This document shows, one piece after another, positions 15,605 through 24,188 of a stretch of DNA of 32,926 bases. A model generated the notes under the pieces. That model worked only from the letters and a program-made list of their open reading frames with translations, did not search any database and was not told the origin of the DNA. Positions within the stretch are counted from its first letter, which is position 1. Each line of letters begins with the position of its first letter. The position numbers were made by a program, and so were the translations under genes. Origin of the DNA: a virus; the IMG/VR virus record IMGVR_UViG_3300009155_000148, positions 1 through 32,926 of that record, one strand, 5' to 3'.

Positions 15605-16762
15605 TTAGCTGAGGTAACGTTGAACTTGTGCAGATGTACGAGCAGCAGTTACGGCAGCACCAGAAGAAGAAGTGCCTGCCAAAACAGCCACACCCGCTGG
15701 ATTACGCACAATCAATGTGCCTTCCATGATGTATTGGTCCAAAGATGCGTCAGCAGAGCTGAACACTTCATTGTTAGGACCAAGTTCACGCAAGCTGCCC
15801 CATTGGATAACGTCAGGGTTCAAGAACAACACGGAAGTGTTGTCTGCACCTGTTTGATCCATAACCCAAGAGTCATCGATCTGGTAGGTGTAGTTGAAGT
15901 CACCCTCGTAAGTACCAATCGTATCGCCCTTATCAGCAGGGTTAAAACGGTTGATCGAACGGCTAGTAGGCATCTGGTCAGAGATGTGAGTACGCATCGA
16001 TGTTGGGGCTACCATGTTGGTAATCTTGGCATTGAAACGCTGCTCAGCAGTAGTAACCAATTGCTTGTAGGTAAAGGGACTAAACTGTTGCAAAGTCTGA
16101 CCAGTGGAGAACGAAAAATAACCCAAACCAGCATTGCTCAACAAACCATTGAAAGGTTGGTTGGTGCTAGTGGTTGCGGTTGTGTCGTTACCATCAGAAG
16201 TTGCCAAGTTTAAAACTGCAGTACCACTGGTAGGGTTACCAGAACGTGTACCAGCAAACGAGTACAACGAACCAAAACGGCGACCGTTGTTAGGCGAAGA
16301 ACCTTGGCTGGAAGATTGACCAGAATATTTGATAGAAGCGCCATCGGCACGAACCATCTGCAATTCAACGTCAAACATAATTTCAGTCAATTGCTTGACT
16401 TCTTGGTATGCCTGTGGGTCACCACCAGCTTGTTCAACAGCACGAGCAGTGCCAGTAGCACCGATCACAGTGGTGAAAATCTGTGTGTAGTTACCGCAGT
16501 TTGCGCGAGTGTTGTTGTTAGCATCAGATGCGGCAACAGCAGCGCCTTCCAGCTTGGCGTTCAAGGCTGGGGTACGGTAGTAGTCAACGGGCCAAATGTA
16601 CAGAGTCGAATTGACTTTGCGTTTTTTGCTCATTGCCATGTTGGTTAGAGGGGTACGGTCTTTAACATAGTTAGAGACAGTCATATCGAGGTCTTTGACC
16701 ACGATGTCGGTGGTATACGAGCCATTGCCGTTACCAAGGTTTGCAGAGGTGATAGTTGCCAT
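15605..16762 (-). CDS. Major head protein (SU10 / DUF5309 type)
   Basis: A 385-aa HK97-fold capsid protein that forms the icosahedral shell. Diagnostic stretches are DRTPLTNMAMSKKRKVNSTLYIWPVDYY (about 35-62), AVEQAGGDPQAYQEVKQLTEIMFDVE (about 109-134), a variable Gly/Ser/Thr insertion (about 150-215), and a C-terminal set with MVAPTSMRTHISD, GTYEGDFNYTYQIDDSW and LRELGPNNEVFSSADA. The pattern 'RTPL.....K......W..D' and 'R......G......G.YE.DFG' belongs to SU10-type head proteins. AGGAG lies eight bases upstream of ATG 16762. It sits just after the scaffold gene and just before the strong terminator, as expected for the most abundant product. Confidence 0.88.
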   Translation of the reverse strand: MATITSANLGNGNGSYTTDIVVKDLDMTVSNYVKDRTPLTNMAMSKKRKVNSTLYIWPVDYYRTPALNAKLEGAAVAASDANNNTRANCGNYTQIFTTVIGATGTARAVEQAGGDPQAYQEVKQLTEIMFDVELQMVRADGASIKYSGQSSSQGSSPNNGRRFGSLYSFAGTRSGNPTSGTAVLNLATSDGNDTTATTSTNQPFNGLLSNAGLGYFSFSTGQTLQQFSPFTYKQLVTTAEQRFNAKITNMVAPTSMRTHISDQMPTSRSINRFNPADKGDTIGTYEGDFNYTYQIDDSWVMDQTGADNTSVLFLNPDVIQWGSLRELGPNNEVFSSADASLDQYIMEGTLIVRNPAGVAVLAGTSSSGAAVTAARTSAQVQRYLS

Positions 16763-16777
16763 TTCAAAAACTCCTGT

Positions 16778-17890
16778 TTAACGCCTGCGTTGTTTATTTG
16801 CCGCAAGCATAGTTGCTAAAAGATCCCGTGCCGCATTCTTATCGCCTGATTTAGCTTGTTTTTGAAGTTTCTCAACATCATTTTCTGGCGAGGTCTTAGC
16901 TTTTGTGACAGGTCTACTGGCTGCTGCCAATGAACTTCCCACGTTCCGCATTTTAGGTCCTTCTCGAAACTTCATACCGTCTCGAACTAACCCCAACAGA
17001 TATTCGTCACTGGATATCAGATCTAAATTCTGAACACCAGGCACAAAAGAACCCGTTGCACCTTTCCAATCTTTACTTAGTTTATCTCTAAGTTCAGTAA
17101 AGTGGGCTTTGTTTGATAACTCCTTATCAGTAAACGCTTGCCTAGCTTGTTCCAACTGTTGTTGGACATAGTTAGCACGTTGCTGAAAGAAACTTTCAAC
17201 TTTAGGCCGATTTGATTTAATGTACTGCGACTTTTCCTCGATTAGCGAGGCATTTTGACGGATAGCCGCTTCTGCCTGTGACCTTTCGGCTGGATCATTC
17301 GCATTCTGATAGATTTGCTGCCATTGCTGGTTATATTGCTGAAGAGTAACTAGCTCATCTGCTGCTGTTTGCAACTGAGGAACAATTGTTAACTCCAACC
17401 CTATCTGCAAACCATCAAGCTCATTAATTCGCTTTGACGTTAACTCTTCAAAATCAGCTCTTTCGGCTTTAAGCTTACGAGCATTTTCATGGATAGCACT
17501 GCCTTGACCCAAAATAGCAGCAGCCTTTGATACTGGGATCTCTATAAAGCCGCCTTCAGCGTCCTTATTGGGGATTCTCCACAGCATGTCGGGATTCTGC
17601 TCTGCAAACTCCAAGAAGTTAACCGGATCGGTTACACCATCGGTGGCCTCATCAGTTTCTTCAGAGCTTTCAGTTTCCAGCTCATCAACATTACTATCTT
17701 CAGGTTCGGCTTCTTCTACAGGAGCCGCCTCAGGGGAAACTTTCGTTTCTTGTCCTGCTGGTGGTGGTGAACTGCCATCGGGTTGCTGACTGTTACGCTT
17801 GTTAGCGGCAATCATTGCAGCGATAGCATCGGCGGGATTCGCCATACCAGTTTGCTCAGGGGCGGTCACTTGCGTGATTACGTCTGACAT
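16778..17890 (-). CDS. Scaffolding protein
   Basis: A 370-aa protein that would nucleate head assembly inside the prohead. The architecture is typical: a disordered acidic N-terminal third (about 40-90, PVEEAEPEDSNVDELETESS), a long charged helical/coiled-coil middle rich in Gln and Glu (about 130-260), and a basic C-terminus (DKNAARDLLATMLAANKQRRR), the usual capsid-binding end. It lies between the portal-side 105-aa gene and the major head gene, the canonical place. AAGAG precedes ATG 17890. No protease motif was seen, so it probably is not a fused maturation protease. Confidence 0.8.
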   Translation of the reverse strand: MSDVITQVTAPEQTGMANPADAIAAMIAANKRNSQQPDGSSPPPAGQETKVSPEAAPVEEAEPEDSNVDELETESSEETDEATDGVTDPVNFLEFAEQNPDMLWRIPNKDAEGGFIEIPVSKAAAILGQGSAIHENARKLKAERADFEELTSKRINELDGLQIGLELTIVPQLQTAADELVTLQQYNQQWQQIYQNANDPAERSQAEAAIRQNASLIEEKSQYIKSNRPKVESFFQQRANYVQQQLEQARQAFTDKELSNKAHFTELRDKLSKDWKGATGSFVPGVQNLDLISSDEYLLGLVRDGMKFREGPKMRNVGSSLAAASRPVTKAKTSPENDVEKLQKQAKSGDKNAARDLLATMLAANKQRRR

Positions 17891-17906
17891 AGTTTACTCT
17901 TTTCTG

Positions 17907-18224
17907 TTAGTTAATGGACTTCTTTGCCACTTTTCCCAGAAATTCTGTCTTCTCAATGAAGCCAATAAAATCTCGGACCCCAGCAACATTAAATGCGTTT
18001 TCAATACGTTCTGGATCAATGCGGCATTCCTCTAACCGACCCAATAGATCAAACCTGTAAAGGTTAAACAACAATGCAAAATCCTCGTTTTTAATGAGGC
18101 GGGAAGCACACTCCCCGTTTTCAATTACTAGAGTTTTTCGAGTTACATCAGCTTCCTTATGTGTATCGGAAATTTTTGTTCGCCGATTAAAATACTCACG
18201 AATATTCAATACCAAGCTTTTCAT
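17907..18224 (-). CDS. Hypothetical protein between portal and scaffold
   Basis: A 105-aa soluble protein, basic at the N-terminus (MKSLVLNIREYFNRRTK) with a helical acidic/basic remainder (FNLYRFDLLGRLEECRIDPE then FIGFIEKTEFLGKVAKKS). No family is recognised and no membrane segment is present. AAGGA lies five bases upstream of ATG 18224. It sits nine bases after the portal gene and sixteen before the scaffold, so it is very likely a head-assembly accessory, but that is context only. Confidence 0.55.
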   Translation of the reverse strand: MKSLVLNIREYFNRRTKISDTHKEADVTRKTLVIENGECASRLIKNEDFALLFNLYRFDLLGRLEECRIDPERIENAFNVAGVRDFIGFIEKTEFLGKVAKKSIN

Positions 18225-18232
18225 TGCAATCC

Positions 18233-20392
18233 TTAATCAATTTCAACCGCACTAAGTTTACCTCTTTTTGCCGCTAATGCTTCAAACATATTATCAGTGT
18301 CAACATCTTCAGCTTTCTTAATGTTCAATGCAGATACAGTTTTTGATTCTTGTACTTTAGCATTATTAAGATCAGTCTTAGATTGAGTTTCTTTATCCAA
18401 AGCGCTTGGGCCTTGTGAGGCTTTTGCCTGCATAACTTTAGCGGCTTCTTCCAATGTTGGCAAGTAAGCATCTACATCTTTAACACCTAATACACGGAGG
18501 GTATCTTCAAATGGTCTACGAGTCTTGGCAAACAATTCGGGCGCACTAGGATCCAATTGCATGATTAACTGACCAAATTGGGCTTGTGCTTGACCAATCA
18601 ATTGTTGGCGGGTCAAACGGTTTTCATCTGACAAGAAACCCAAAGCCAAATCAATGTTAATCAACTTGCGGTCAATGAATTCATAGTTATCCATTGAAAT
18701 AGCATCCATAAATGGTTTGCCTTTGCCGCACACACCCGCTAATTGCTGGATGTTGTAGTCATCAGCGTATTGGATAAGGGTTTTCCAAACAATGTACAAG
18801 ACATCTCGTAAACCAATAGCGCAGTTCTTGACCATTTCATCTTGGATGAGTTGGTTAGGGCCCATAGCCAACTGAAGTTTGTAACCGCTGTTGCCGTCTT
18901 TCATTGCTTCAGGATTCAACACATCGCTTGGGCTAGTCATGCCAATCATTGCCATCTTGTCAGCCTCAAAACGCTGCATAGAGGACTCAACATACGCAAG
19001 GTTGCCTTGCATAGGCTGGAATTGGAAAACGTGCTTATTAGGATCAAATTTACGATCCAAAATAAACATAGCTGACACGCCACGCTGAATTTCTTCAGCA
19101 TCCATAAACTCTGGGTTTACGCCAATCCTTGGGGTAGACGATTGCATTGCAAAGGCCATCTCTGCACGAGCAATTGAGGTTGCATATTCTTGCATAGGCA
19201 CAAGGCGCTCGGCAAGAGAATAACCAAAAAAGTTTCCTGTGATAGGTTTAGGGCACATTGCTGCCAAGGGAATAAAATCCACTTCTTTGACATACAGCAC
19301 ATACGAACCTGAGAAACAGCATTCCACAATTTCTTCTTCACCATCACCATCCACATCTTTTCGGATCCAAGCGGTGGTCAGCATGATGACTCGGCTGTAG
19401 CGGTCAGCACCTGCGGAAGCCACAACACCTTGACCAGGCACTGGAGTGGAATCACGAGCATGAAGTGCCAGATCGTTTTCTAGTGCGCCAGCTTGGTAGG
19501 CTCCAGCAGGGCCGTAGGCGGCATGTTCTGCCAGCTTCTCAAGATCTACATACGGGAACTGTGACTTGCACTCATGGATTGTCATTGGGTCATAGAAACC
19601 CACAAAGTCTTGGTCCTGAATGTTAGGAATTGTTGGGTTGCAGACAAAATAATGTTGGGCAACGTGTTTAATCTTGACCGAAGTGGAGAATCCGGTCATC
19701 TTGTACTTGGCACGGTAGACTGTGTTGGCCCTGATAGCAGAATCCATGCCCTCTTGCTGGGTTTGGTCTTCTTCAGGAGCCATCATCTCTTGCATTACGC
19801 CTTGCAAGTCAACATCAATGCGGCGCATGTTCTGACGCTTGACAGTCAGACCCTTTTCAGCAGCCATAGTCTCAAACACACGCAGTTGGTCTTTTGTGCC
19901 TTCAACTTCTTTGTACTGGGTTATAGGCTCACGCACGGGCGACACCATAACAATGCCGTTTTTGTGCAACAAAGAGTCCTGCGCCCAATCCCTGATGATT
20001 GCGTATGAATCATTCTTGGAATTGACCATGTACTTGACCATTTCGGTGGCTTGGGCAGCTTGTTCGCCATCCATTTCACTAAAACGCTCAAACTCAAAGT
20101 TAACTTTACCGTTTGGCATCAAGCACTTAGTAATGATAGCTGTAGCGTAATCTACGCCAGGTGTCACTACGGGGTGGATGTAATCAATGCCTCGGATTGG
20201 CTCGGTGGAGTTGCTAACCGCAATGTTCAAGTAGTGATAGTCAGATAAACGGTTGAAAGTGTTCTTTGCTTGAGTCAAACGAAGGTAATCGACCATTTTG
20301 AGATACACTTCATGGGCGACTTGGAATACGATTCCTTTGTTGCCAGCGGGTGCTTCAATGTATTCAACGATAATATTTTGTTTATCCAACAT
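18233..20392 (-). CDS. Portal protein (P22-type)
   Basis: A 719-aa portal, forming the dodecameric DNA channel at one vertex. The large size and the blocks TKDQLRVFETMAAEKGLTVK, FVGFYDPMTIHECKSQFPYV, AWIRKDVDGDGEEEIVECCF and PITGNFFGYSLAERLVPMQE with QEYATSIARAEMAFAM are typical of P22-like portals. These normally carry a long C-terminal barrel, here about 600-719 and highly helical. I start it at ATG 20392, which has AAGGA six bases upstream and follows the terminase stop by one base. The frame is open nine codons further upstream without a better signal. It is followed by the 105-aa gene and the scaffold. Confidence 0.88.
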   Translation of the reverse strand: MLDKQNIIVEYIEAPAGNKGIVFQVAHEVYLKMVDYLRLTQAKNTFNRLSDYHYLNIAVSNSTEPIRGIDYIHPVVTPGVDYATAIITKCLMPNGKVNFEFERFSEMDGEQAAQATEMVKYMVNSKNDSYAIIRDWAQDSLLHKNGIVMVSPVREPITQYKEVEGTKDQLRVFETMAAEKGLTVKRQNMRRIDVDLQGVMQEMMAPEEDQTQQEGMDSAIRANTVYRAKYKMTGFSTSVKIKHVAQHYFVCNPTIPNIQDQDFVGFYDPMTIHECKSQFPYVDLEKLAEHAAYGPAGAYQAGALENDLALHARDSTPVPGQGVVASAGADRYSRVIMLTTAWIRKDVDGDGEEEIVECCFSGSYVLYVKEVDFIPLAAMCPKPITGNFFGYSLAERLVPMQEYATSIARAEMAFAMQSSTPRIGVNPEFMDAEEIQRGVSAMFILDRKFDPNKHVFQFQPMQGNLAYVESSMQRFEADKMAMIGMTSPSDVLNPEAMKDGNSGYKLQLAMGPNQLIQDEMVKNCAIGLRDVLYIVWKTLIQYADDYNIQQLAGVCGKGKPFMDAISMDNYEFIDRKLINIDLALGFLSDENRLTRQQLIGQAQAQFGQLIMQLDPSAPELFAKTRRPFEDTLRVLGVKDVDAYLPTLEEAAKVMQAKASQGPSALDKETQSKTDLNNAKVQESKTVSALNIKKAEDVDTDNMFEALAAKRGKLSAVEID

Positions 20393-20393
20393 A

Positions 20394-21986
20394 TTAAATC
20401 CTTTGCGCCTTGCCTTCAATAGCGGTTAACCTGCGAAACTCAAATGTATTTGCCCGACTAACTAATGACTCGCCGTGACCTTGAATAAGTGCAAGTATGC
20501 CAATACGAGCGGAATCAATGTGATCATCAGGATCACTGAACTTGCCAGCATCATCAATAGCATAGTTTCTTGCCTCATCAAGGAAATCAACACATGACTC
20601 ATTAATCATAAATGTTTGCCGCTCCATCCCCATCCGCATTATATTGATTCCGTAAGATTTGTGGTTAGTTACCTTGCCCATATCGTTTACAGGGTTCAAT
20701 ATAGCGCCAGCGATGCAATTAAGGCCATAGTTGTCCTCAAATACTTCCCTGACGGATTGCTCAGTCAGAGTATACCTTCCCGCTTGGGCGGCATCATGCG
20801 GAAGTGCTATTGGAACGCCTTTTGATTCCTTGTCCATCAAATAATGGACGTATTCATCAGGAGTTTCCCCTTGGGCAACCTTTACCTGGCGGTGGAGGTA
20901 AATAATTTCCTCTATAGGATCCCTAAAAAAGAAACTGATAACCGTAGGGTCGTTCTTAATTCCCAAGTCAAAAGAAATTAATCTTTCCATCTTGGAGTTG
21001 TTTCTTAGGTCAATGTCTGTAGACTTATAGGTAGGCCACTTTAGCAGCGGGAATACTACGCCTTTGCCAACCAAAGGAATACCATTTATACGGCACTCAC
21101 GTTCCCAAGGCATAAAGTCTCGGCTTAATTGGTCACGTTCTTTTTGGCTAAAAAAGCTTTCACCCCATTCATTTTCAAAAGGTACGTCATCCCAAGTTAC
21201 TCGGATATGCGTATAGCCTTCTATTCTGTCCCAGAATCTGCGAACAAGTCCTGACATGCCTTTGAGTGGTGTGAAAGAACACAGTACCTGCCCGTTGCGT
21301 TGTGCAGTACGGATGACAAGTTCTGAGAATGTCTCGTCAGGGGGTTGCTCGTCCAAGACAACAAGGTCAAGTTCAAAACCCTGCAAATGGCGCACTTGCT
21401 GTGTGTAGTTGGAAAAGTAGAGTTTTGATTTGCCACCAGAAGAATGCCAGATTTCAATAGAAAGGACGTTTGCACCATCGGTGCGATATGACTTTTCATC
21501 AATGCTTTCCAAAGGAATAGCACCCGTTCCTAGTTTGTATGCTTGTTTTATATCGTCACAACCCAACAATTTGGACTGTAGCGTTTTTGCAACTTGCTCC
21601 CAAGATTCACCAGCCGCCATAGCAATAATGGGTTTGTCCCACTTCTTGCCTTTCCAATTCTTTGGATACATGCCTGTCAGGTGGTAGGCAGTCTCATAGG
21701 TAGACGCAATGGTCTTTCCGGTACGGTTACCTGCAATCATCCCTCGGCGGGTAAAGTGGTTGCCAGTTTCAAAAAAGTCAGTCTGATACTTGAATGGCCT
21801 GAACCATTTCAAAGCGTTGTACTGCATGTCTTTGGCAATAGTATCTCTTGCCGCCATCATCTTGCGGAGTTGATCGGAGTCCATTTGGTTGGTAGCCTTT
21901 TTGCCACCAGCCAACTTAACAAGATGTTTTAACGCTCGATCTTTGTAGATCGGTTGGATGTAGTCACTAGATTCACTTTTTGCCAT
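20394..21986 (-). CDS. terL: Terminase large subunit
   Basis: The packaging motor and headful/cutting nuclease, 530 aa. ATPase: Walker A AGNRTGKT at 85-92, Walker B VVLDE at 209-213, coupling motif SFTP at about 237-240. Nuclease (RNase H fold): Asp340 in ISFDLGIKNDP, Asp398 in ALPHDAAQ and the C-terminal acidic cluster in SDPDDHIDSARIG at about 484-496. All expected acidic positions are present, so it should be active. I start it at ATG 21986 because the three codons before it begin with GTG inside the upstream gene. No good SD is present, and the start lies within the preceding 62-aa gene, so translation is probably coupled. The portal follows after one base. Confidence 0.95.
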   Translation of the reverse strand: MAKSESSDYIQPIYKDRALKHLVKLAGGKKATNQMDSDQLRKMMAARDTIAKDMQYNALKWFRPFKYQTDFFETGNHFTRRGMIAGNRTGKTIASTYETAYHLTGMYPKNWKGKKWDKPIIAMAAGESWEQVAKTLQSKLLGCDDIKQAYKLGTGAIPLESIDEKSYRTDGANVLSIEIWHSSGGKSKLYFSNYTQQVRHLQGFELDLVVLDEQPPDETFSELVIRTAQRNGQVLCSFTPLKGMSGLVRRFWDRIEGYTHIRVTWDDVPFENEWGESFFSQKERDQLSRDFMPWERECRINGIPLVGKGVVFPLLKWPTYKSTDIDLRNNSKMERLISFDLGIKNDPTVISFFFRDPIEEIIYLHRQVKVAQGETPDEYVHYLMDKESKGVPIALPHDAAQAGRYTLTEQSVREVFEDNYGLNCIAGAILNPVNDMGKVTNHKSYGINIMRMGMERQTFMINESCVDFLDEARNYAIDDAGKFSDPDDHIDSARIGILALIQGHGESLVSRANTFEFRRLTAIEGKAQRI

Positions 21987-22161
21987 ACAGATCACGCATA
22001 GCTAAAAGCAAATCAGCGGCAGAAGCTAAATAGTAAACGTCTTGAGGGGGTAAGGTCCGATCTCCTTGAAGATCTTTTTGTAACCACTCAAGAGTCTTAC
22101 GGGCGCAAACTTCTGCTTGTGCCGATAGCTTTTGACGGAAAACGGAAGATTGATCTTCCAT
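21973..22161 (-). CDS. Small protein overlapping the terL start
   Basis: A 62-aa helical protein (MEDQSSVFRQKLSAQAEVCA then YLASAADLLLAMRDLYGKK). ATG 22161 overlaps the upstream stop as TAATG, and its own 3' end overlaps terL by 14 bases. No domain was recognised. The position directly before terL is where some phages keep a small terminase, but 62 residues is short and no DNA-binding motif is seen; the 164-aa protein at 24189 is the better candidate. It may be a packaging accessory. Confidence 0.5.
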   Translation of the reverse strand: MEDQSSVFRQKLSAQAEVCARKTLEWLQKDLQGDRTLPPQDVYYLASAADLLLAMRDLYGKK

Positions 22162-22802
22162 TACGCCCACGGATCAACAATGTTCTTAGAAGAAATGCTG
22201 GTTAGGTCACGGTCAATCAAGCCCCAGATGCCGCCACCTTTTTCGCCAGAGCAATACTGGAACAGCTTGCGACCACGTTCTGTGTATGTGCCGTCAGGAC
22301 GCTTCATCAAAGTCTCGCCTGTGCGGGGGTCATTCCATGCGTACTTTTCAGGCACACGTTGACCAAACTTGTTAAGGCGTTCACCGACAGCCACTTGGAA
22401 CACGGGCCCAACAATTTGGAATGTCACCGTGCCATTGTCGTACTTGCGGAAATCAATAGCGACCTTATCATCCGACTGAGGGTTAGTTGGGTGGGGCATA
22501 TTGGTTGCGCCAAAATAATGAATCTGTGAGTCAATATTTGGCAAATCAGCAGGACGCTCAGGCAGAGGCGGAAGATCGTCTTCAGGAATCAGTTCTCGTT
22601 TGTCAATGTAAGGATTAACATCCGTTAAATATTCGGAAGGTATCTTGCGGCCTTCAAGAGCGTTTTTAGCGACTTGGTACTGGTCTTCTTTGGGCTTGCC
22701 AATAAGGTCTAACGCAATTTGTGTCTTGTCGTACACGAACTGCGCTAAGTCTTTAGCTGTTGGAAGATCTTCCTTCAGTGCGTCAATATCATACGTTGCC
22801 AT
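22161..22802 (-). CDS. Conserved phage protein upstream of the terminase, unknown function
   Basis: A 213-aa protein, acidic and helical at the N-terminus (DIDALKEDLPTAKDLAQFVY), with a proline-rich linker (about 72-85, LIPEDDLPPLPERPADLP) and a compact C-terminal domain (about 110-213) containing VTFQIVGPVFQVAVGERLN, WNDPRTGETLMKRPDGTY and GRKLFQYCSGEKGGGIWGL. The single Cys and many charged residues give no catalytic signature. AGGA precedes ATG 22802. It lies in the packaging segment, and I recall similar proteins upstream of terL in other podoviruses, but I cannot assign a job. Confidence 0.55.
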   Translation of the reverse strand: MATYDIDALKEDLPTAKDLAQFVYDKTQIALDLIGKPKEDQYQVAKNALEGRKIPSEYLTDVNPYIDKRELIPEDDLPPLPERPADLPNIDSQIHYFGATNMPHPTNPQSDDKVAIDFRKYDNGTVTFQIVGPVFQVAVGERLNKFGQRVPEKYAWNDPRTGETLMKRPDGTYTERGRKLFQYCSGEKGGGIWGLIDRDLTSISSKNIVDPWA

Positions 22803-22814
22803 GCTATTCCTAAG

Positions 22815-23048
22815 TTATGCAGCAGGTGCTGCGGATTCTTCAACAAGTGTTGTGGGTTCTTCAGCGAATGTTGTAATTTCTTCAACAGGTTCTGGAAGTT
22901 CTGAGGTTTCTTCAACTGTTGGGTAATAATCGCCAATCTGGGGTTTGTGTTCTGCTACATAAGCAAAGTCCAGATGGGTTTCATTGCCTTCAGCATCCAA
23001 GGCAATAATCTTGTTTTCTGCATCACGTTTAAAGTCTGCAATTTTCAT
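22815..23048 (-). CDS. Small acidic protein
   Basis: A 77-aa protein with a structured N-terminal half (MKIADFKRDAENKIIALDAE, a beta-hairpin-like ALDAEGNETHLDF) and a strongly acidic, Pro/Thr/Glu-rich tail (PEPVEEITTFAEEPTTLVEE). The tail contains a repeated VEE(S/I) step. It is unlike its neighbours, which are mostly basic, and could neutralise or chaperone them; that is speculation. AAGGA precedes ATG 23048. Confidence 0.5.
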   Translation of the reverse strand: MKIADFKRDAENKIIALDAEGNETHLDFAYVAEHKPQIGDYYPTVEETSELPEPVEEITTFAEEPTTLVEESAAPAA

Positions 23049-23056
23049 ATTAATCC

Positions 23057-23221
23057 TTATTTCTTTTTGGCTGTCTTAGCCGATTGTGTAAACGCCTTAG
23101 CAGTAGGCGCACCTTTTGAGCCAGGCTTACGCATCTTTTCTACAGGTTTGCCTTCAGCTTTTTCACGCTTCACACGTTCTTGCTTTGCATGAATGTTGGC
23201 ATAAAGTCCAGGTTTAGCCAT
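23057..23221 (-). CDS. 54-aa basic protein ('MAKPGLYANIH' family)
   Basis: A 54-aa lysine-rich protein, MAKPGLYANIHAKQERVKRE with a C-terminal half KMRKPGSKGAPTAKAFTQSA and ending in AKKK. This small, very conserved phage protein recurs in packaging regions of many tailed phages and has no known function. It starts one base after the stop of the DUF6321-like gene (TAA then ATG) and has GGAA nine bases upstream. High net positive charge suggests nucleic-acid or capsid contact. Confidence 0.7.
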   Translation of the reverse strand: MAKPGLYANIHAKQERVKREKAEGKPVEKMRKPGSKGAPTAKAFTQSAKTAKKK

Positions 23222-23491
23222 TTAACATTTCCAATTCTTGAGTGATGCCTTGGCCCGTTCAGCAGGACCTTTAGCGTTTCTAACTACGCCCTCCATACGG
23301 GCACAGAACGATGCCTTACGCCCCGCATCCTTTTTGGTTTTGGGGTTAGGCGCTGGCGCTTTTAAGTTACTACCGTTCTTTTTGTTGTATTCGGCACGGC
23401 CTTTGGCGGTCATGCCAGCACCTTTGTCTGTTGGGTTATAGGTCTTACCCTTACCCGTAGTCTTGTGTGCAATAGCTTTATCGTGCGCCAT
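23222..23491 (-). CDS. DUF6321-like basic protein
   Basis: An 89-aa basic protein. GAGMTAKGRAEYNKKNGSNL, then PNPKTKKDAGRKASFCARME and a C-terminal KASLKNWKC match the DUF6321 pattern 'GLTAKGR..YN..TGSNLK.P......(R)..SFCARM'. The function is unknown. The first 20 residues (MAHDKAIAHKTTGKGKTYNP) vary between phages. AAGG lies upstream of ATG 23491. The family is typical of late packaging regions and its charge suggests a DNA- or head-associated role, though none has been shown. Confidence 0.75.
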   Translation of the reverse strand: MAHDKAIAHKTTGKGKTYNPTDKGAGMTAKGRAEYNKKNGSNLKAPAPNPKTKKDAGRKASFCARMEGVVRNAKGPAERAKASLKNWKC

Positions 23492-23494
23492 ACT

Positions 23495-23728
23495 TCAAAC
23501 CTTGCTTGGCAACTTAGGAGTTGTGAAGCTTTTCTTGGCAGCCGCATTAATGTTGTTCAAATGCGGGTCAGACAAAGGGTTCTGATTGAACGTCTTGCCA
23601 ACAGCAGTAGCCAGCATTGCGGAATACTTGTGGCTTTCAGCATAGTTTTTCAACTTGTCATTAATGCCTTTAGTTAGACCGCTTGTCATGGCTTTACCGC
23701 CAGAAATTACTTTACCGTATGCAGACAT
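23495..23728 (-). CDS. Hypothetical small basic protein
   Basis: A 77-aa protein with a glycine/lysine-rich start (MSAYGKVISGGKAMTSGLTK), a helical middle (INDKLKNYAESHKYSAMLAT) and a Pro/Lys end (KKSFTTPKLPSKV). No motif was recognised. GAGG lies five bases upstream of ATG 23728. It is one of a run of five small, mostly basic genes between the small and large terminase candidates. Confidence 0.5.
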   Translation of the reverse strand: MSAYGKVISGGKAMTSGLTKGINDKLKNYAESHKYSAMLATAVGKTFNQNPLSDPHLNNINAAAKKSFTTPKLPSKV

Positions 23729-23735
23729 ATTAGCC

Positions 23736-24002
23736 TCACTTTAGATAGTTGTTGCGGTCACTGTTCATGTAGCCATCATTCATGATGTGCCCACAGTAAT
23801 CAGCGTGTGTGCTAACCATAACTTTTTGATTGCGACTAGCAATGTTGCCAGTGGCTTTGGGTGCGCCTTGTTGACCTTTGGGGCCAGACATTCCGTGGCT
23901 AGGACCACAAACGCCAGTAGCGCCGCCAGTGCCTGTAGGAGTATGCTTGGATTGATTGCCCTTGCGATTAGGCGCTTGAGCATATTGAAAATTGGTAGTC
24001 AT
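23736..24002 (-). CDS. Hypothetical Gly/Asn/Thr-rich small protein
   Basis: An 88-aa low-complexity protein. A Gly-rich first half (PTGTGGATGVCGPSHGMSGP) is followed by a His/Cys/Asp-containing part (VSTHADYCGHIMNDGYMNSD) that ends NNYLK. Two cysteines and several histidines give no canonical metal site. AAAGG precedes ATG 24002, which overlaps the DUF6496-like stop (ATGA). It is co-translated with the basic proteins around it. Confidence 0.5.
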   Translation of the reverse strand: MTTNFQYAQAPNRKGNQSKHTPTGTGGATGVCGPSHGMSGPKGQQGAPKATGNIASRNQKVMVSTHADYCGHIMNDGYMNSDRNNYLK

Positions 24003-24187
24003 TTTTTACCTTTCATTTTGGCTTCTTTCTTTTCGACCGCAGTATTCTTGCGTTCGCCCTTTTCGGATTTCTCACGCTTCTCAGCATAAGCAATCGCAAC
24101 AGCTTGTTTTTGTGGCTTGCCAGCTTTCATCTCAGTCTTGATGTTTGACTTAAATGCTTTGGCTGATCCAGATTTCATTAGTGGCAT
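23999..24187 (-). CDS. DUF6496-like basic protein
   Basis: A 62-aa protein, MPLMKSGSAKAFKSNIKTEM then AGKPQKQAVAIAYAEKRE and a C-terminal lysine-rich tail. 'AF..N...E...GKPQKQAVAIAY' is the DUF6496 signature, found in very many phage genomes and of unknown function. About a third of the residues are Lys or Arg. AAAGG precedes ATG 24187, and it is directly downstream of the candidate small terminase. A role in DNA contact is inference. Confidence 0.78.
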   Translation of the reverse strand: MPLMKSGSAKAFKSNIKTEMKAGKPQKQAVAIAYAEKREKSEKGERKNTAVEKKEAKMKGKK

Positions 24188-24188
24188 T

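Noticed and set aside
15620-16213. 197-aa plus-strand ORF opposite the major head gene
   Set aside because: Antisense shadow of a clearly coding, well-conserved gene, with no ribosome site or recognisable domain.
19574-20008. 144-aa plus-strand ORF opposite the portal gene
   Set aside because: Antisense shadow of the portal. His/Leu-rich composition typical of reverse-complement reading.
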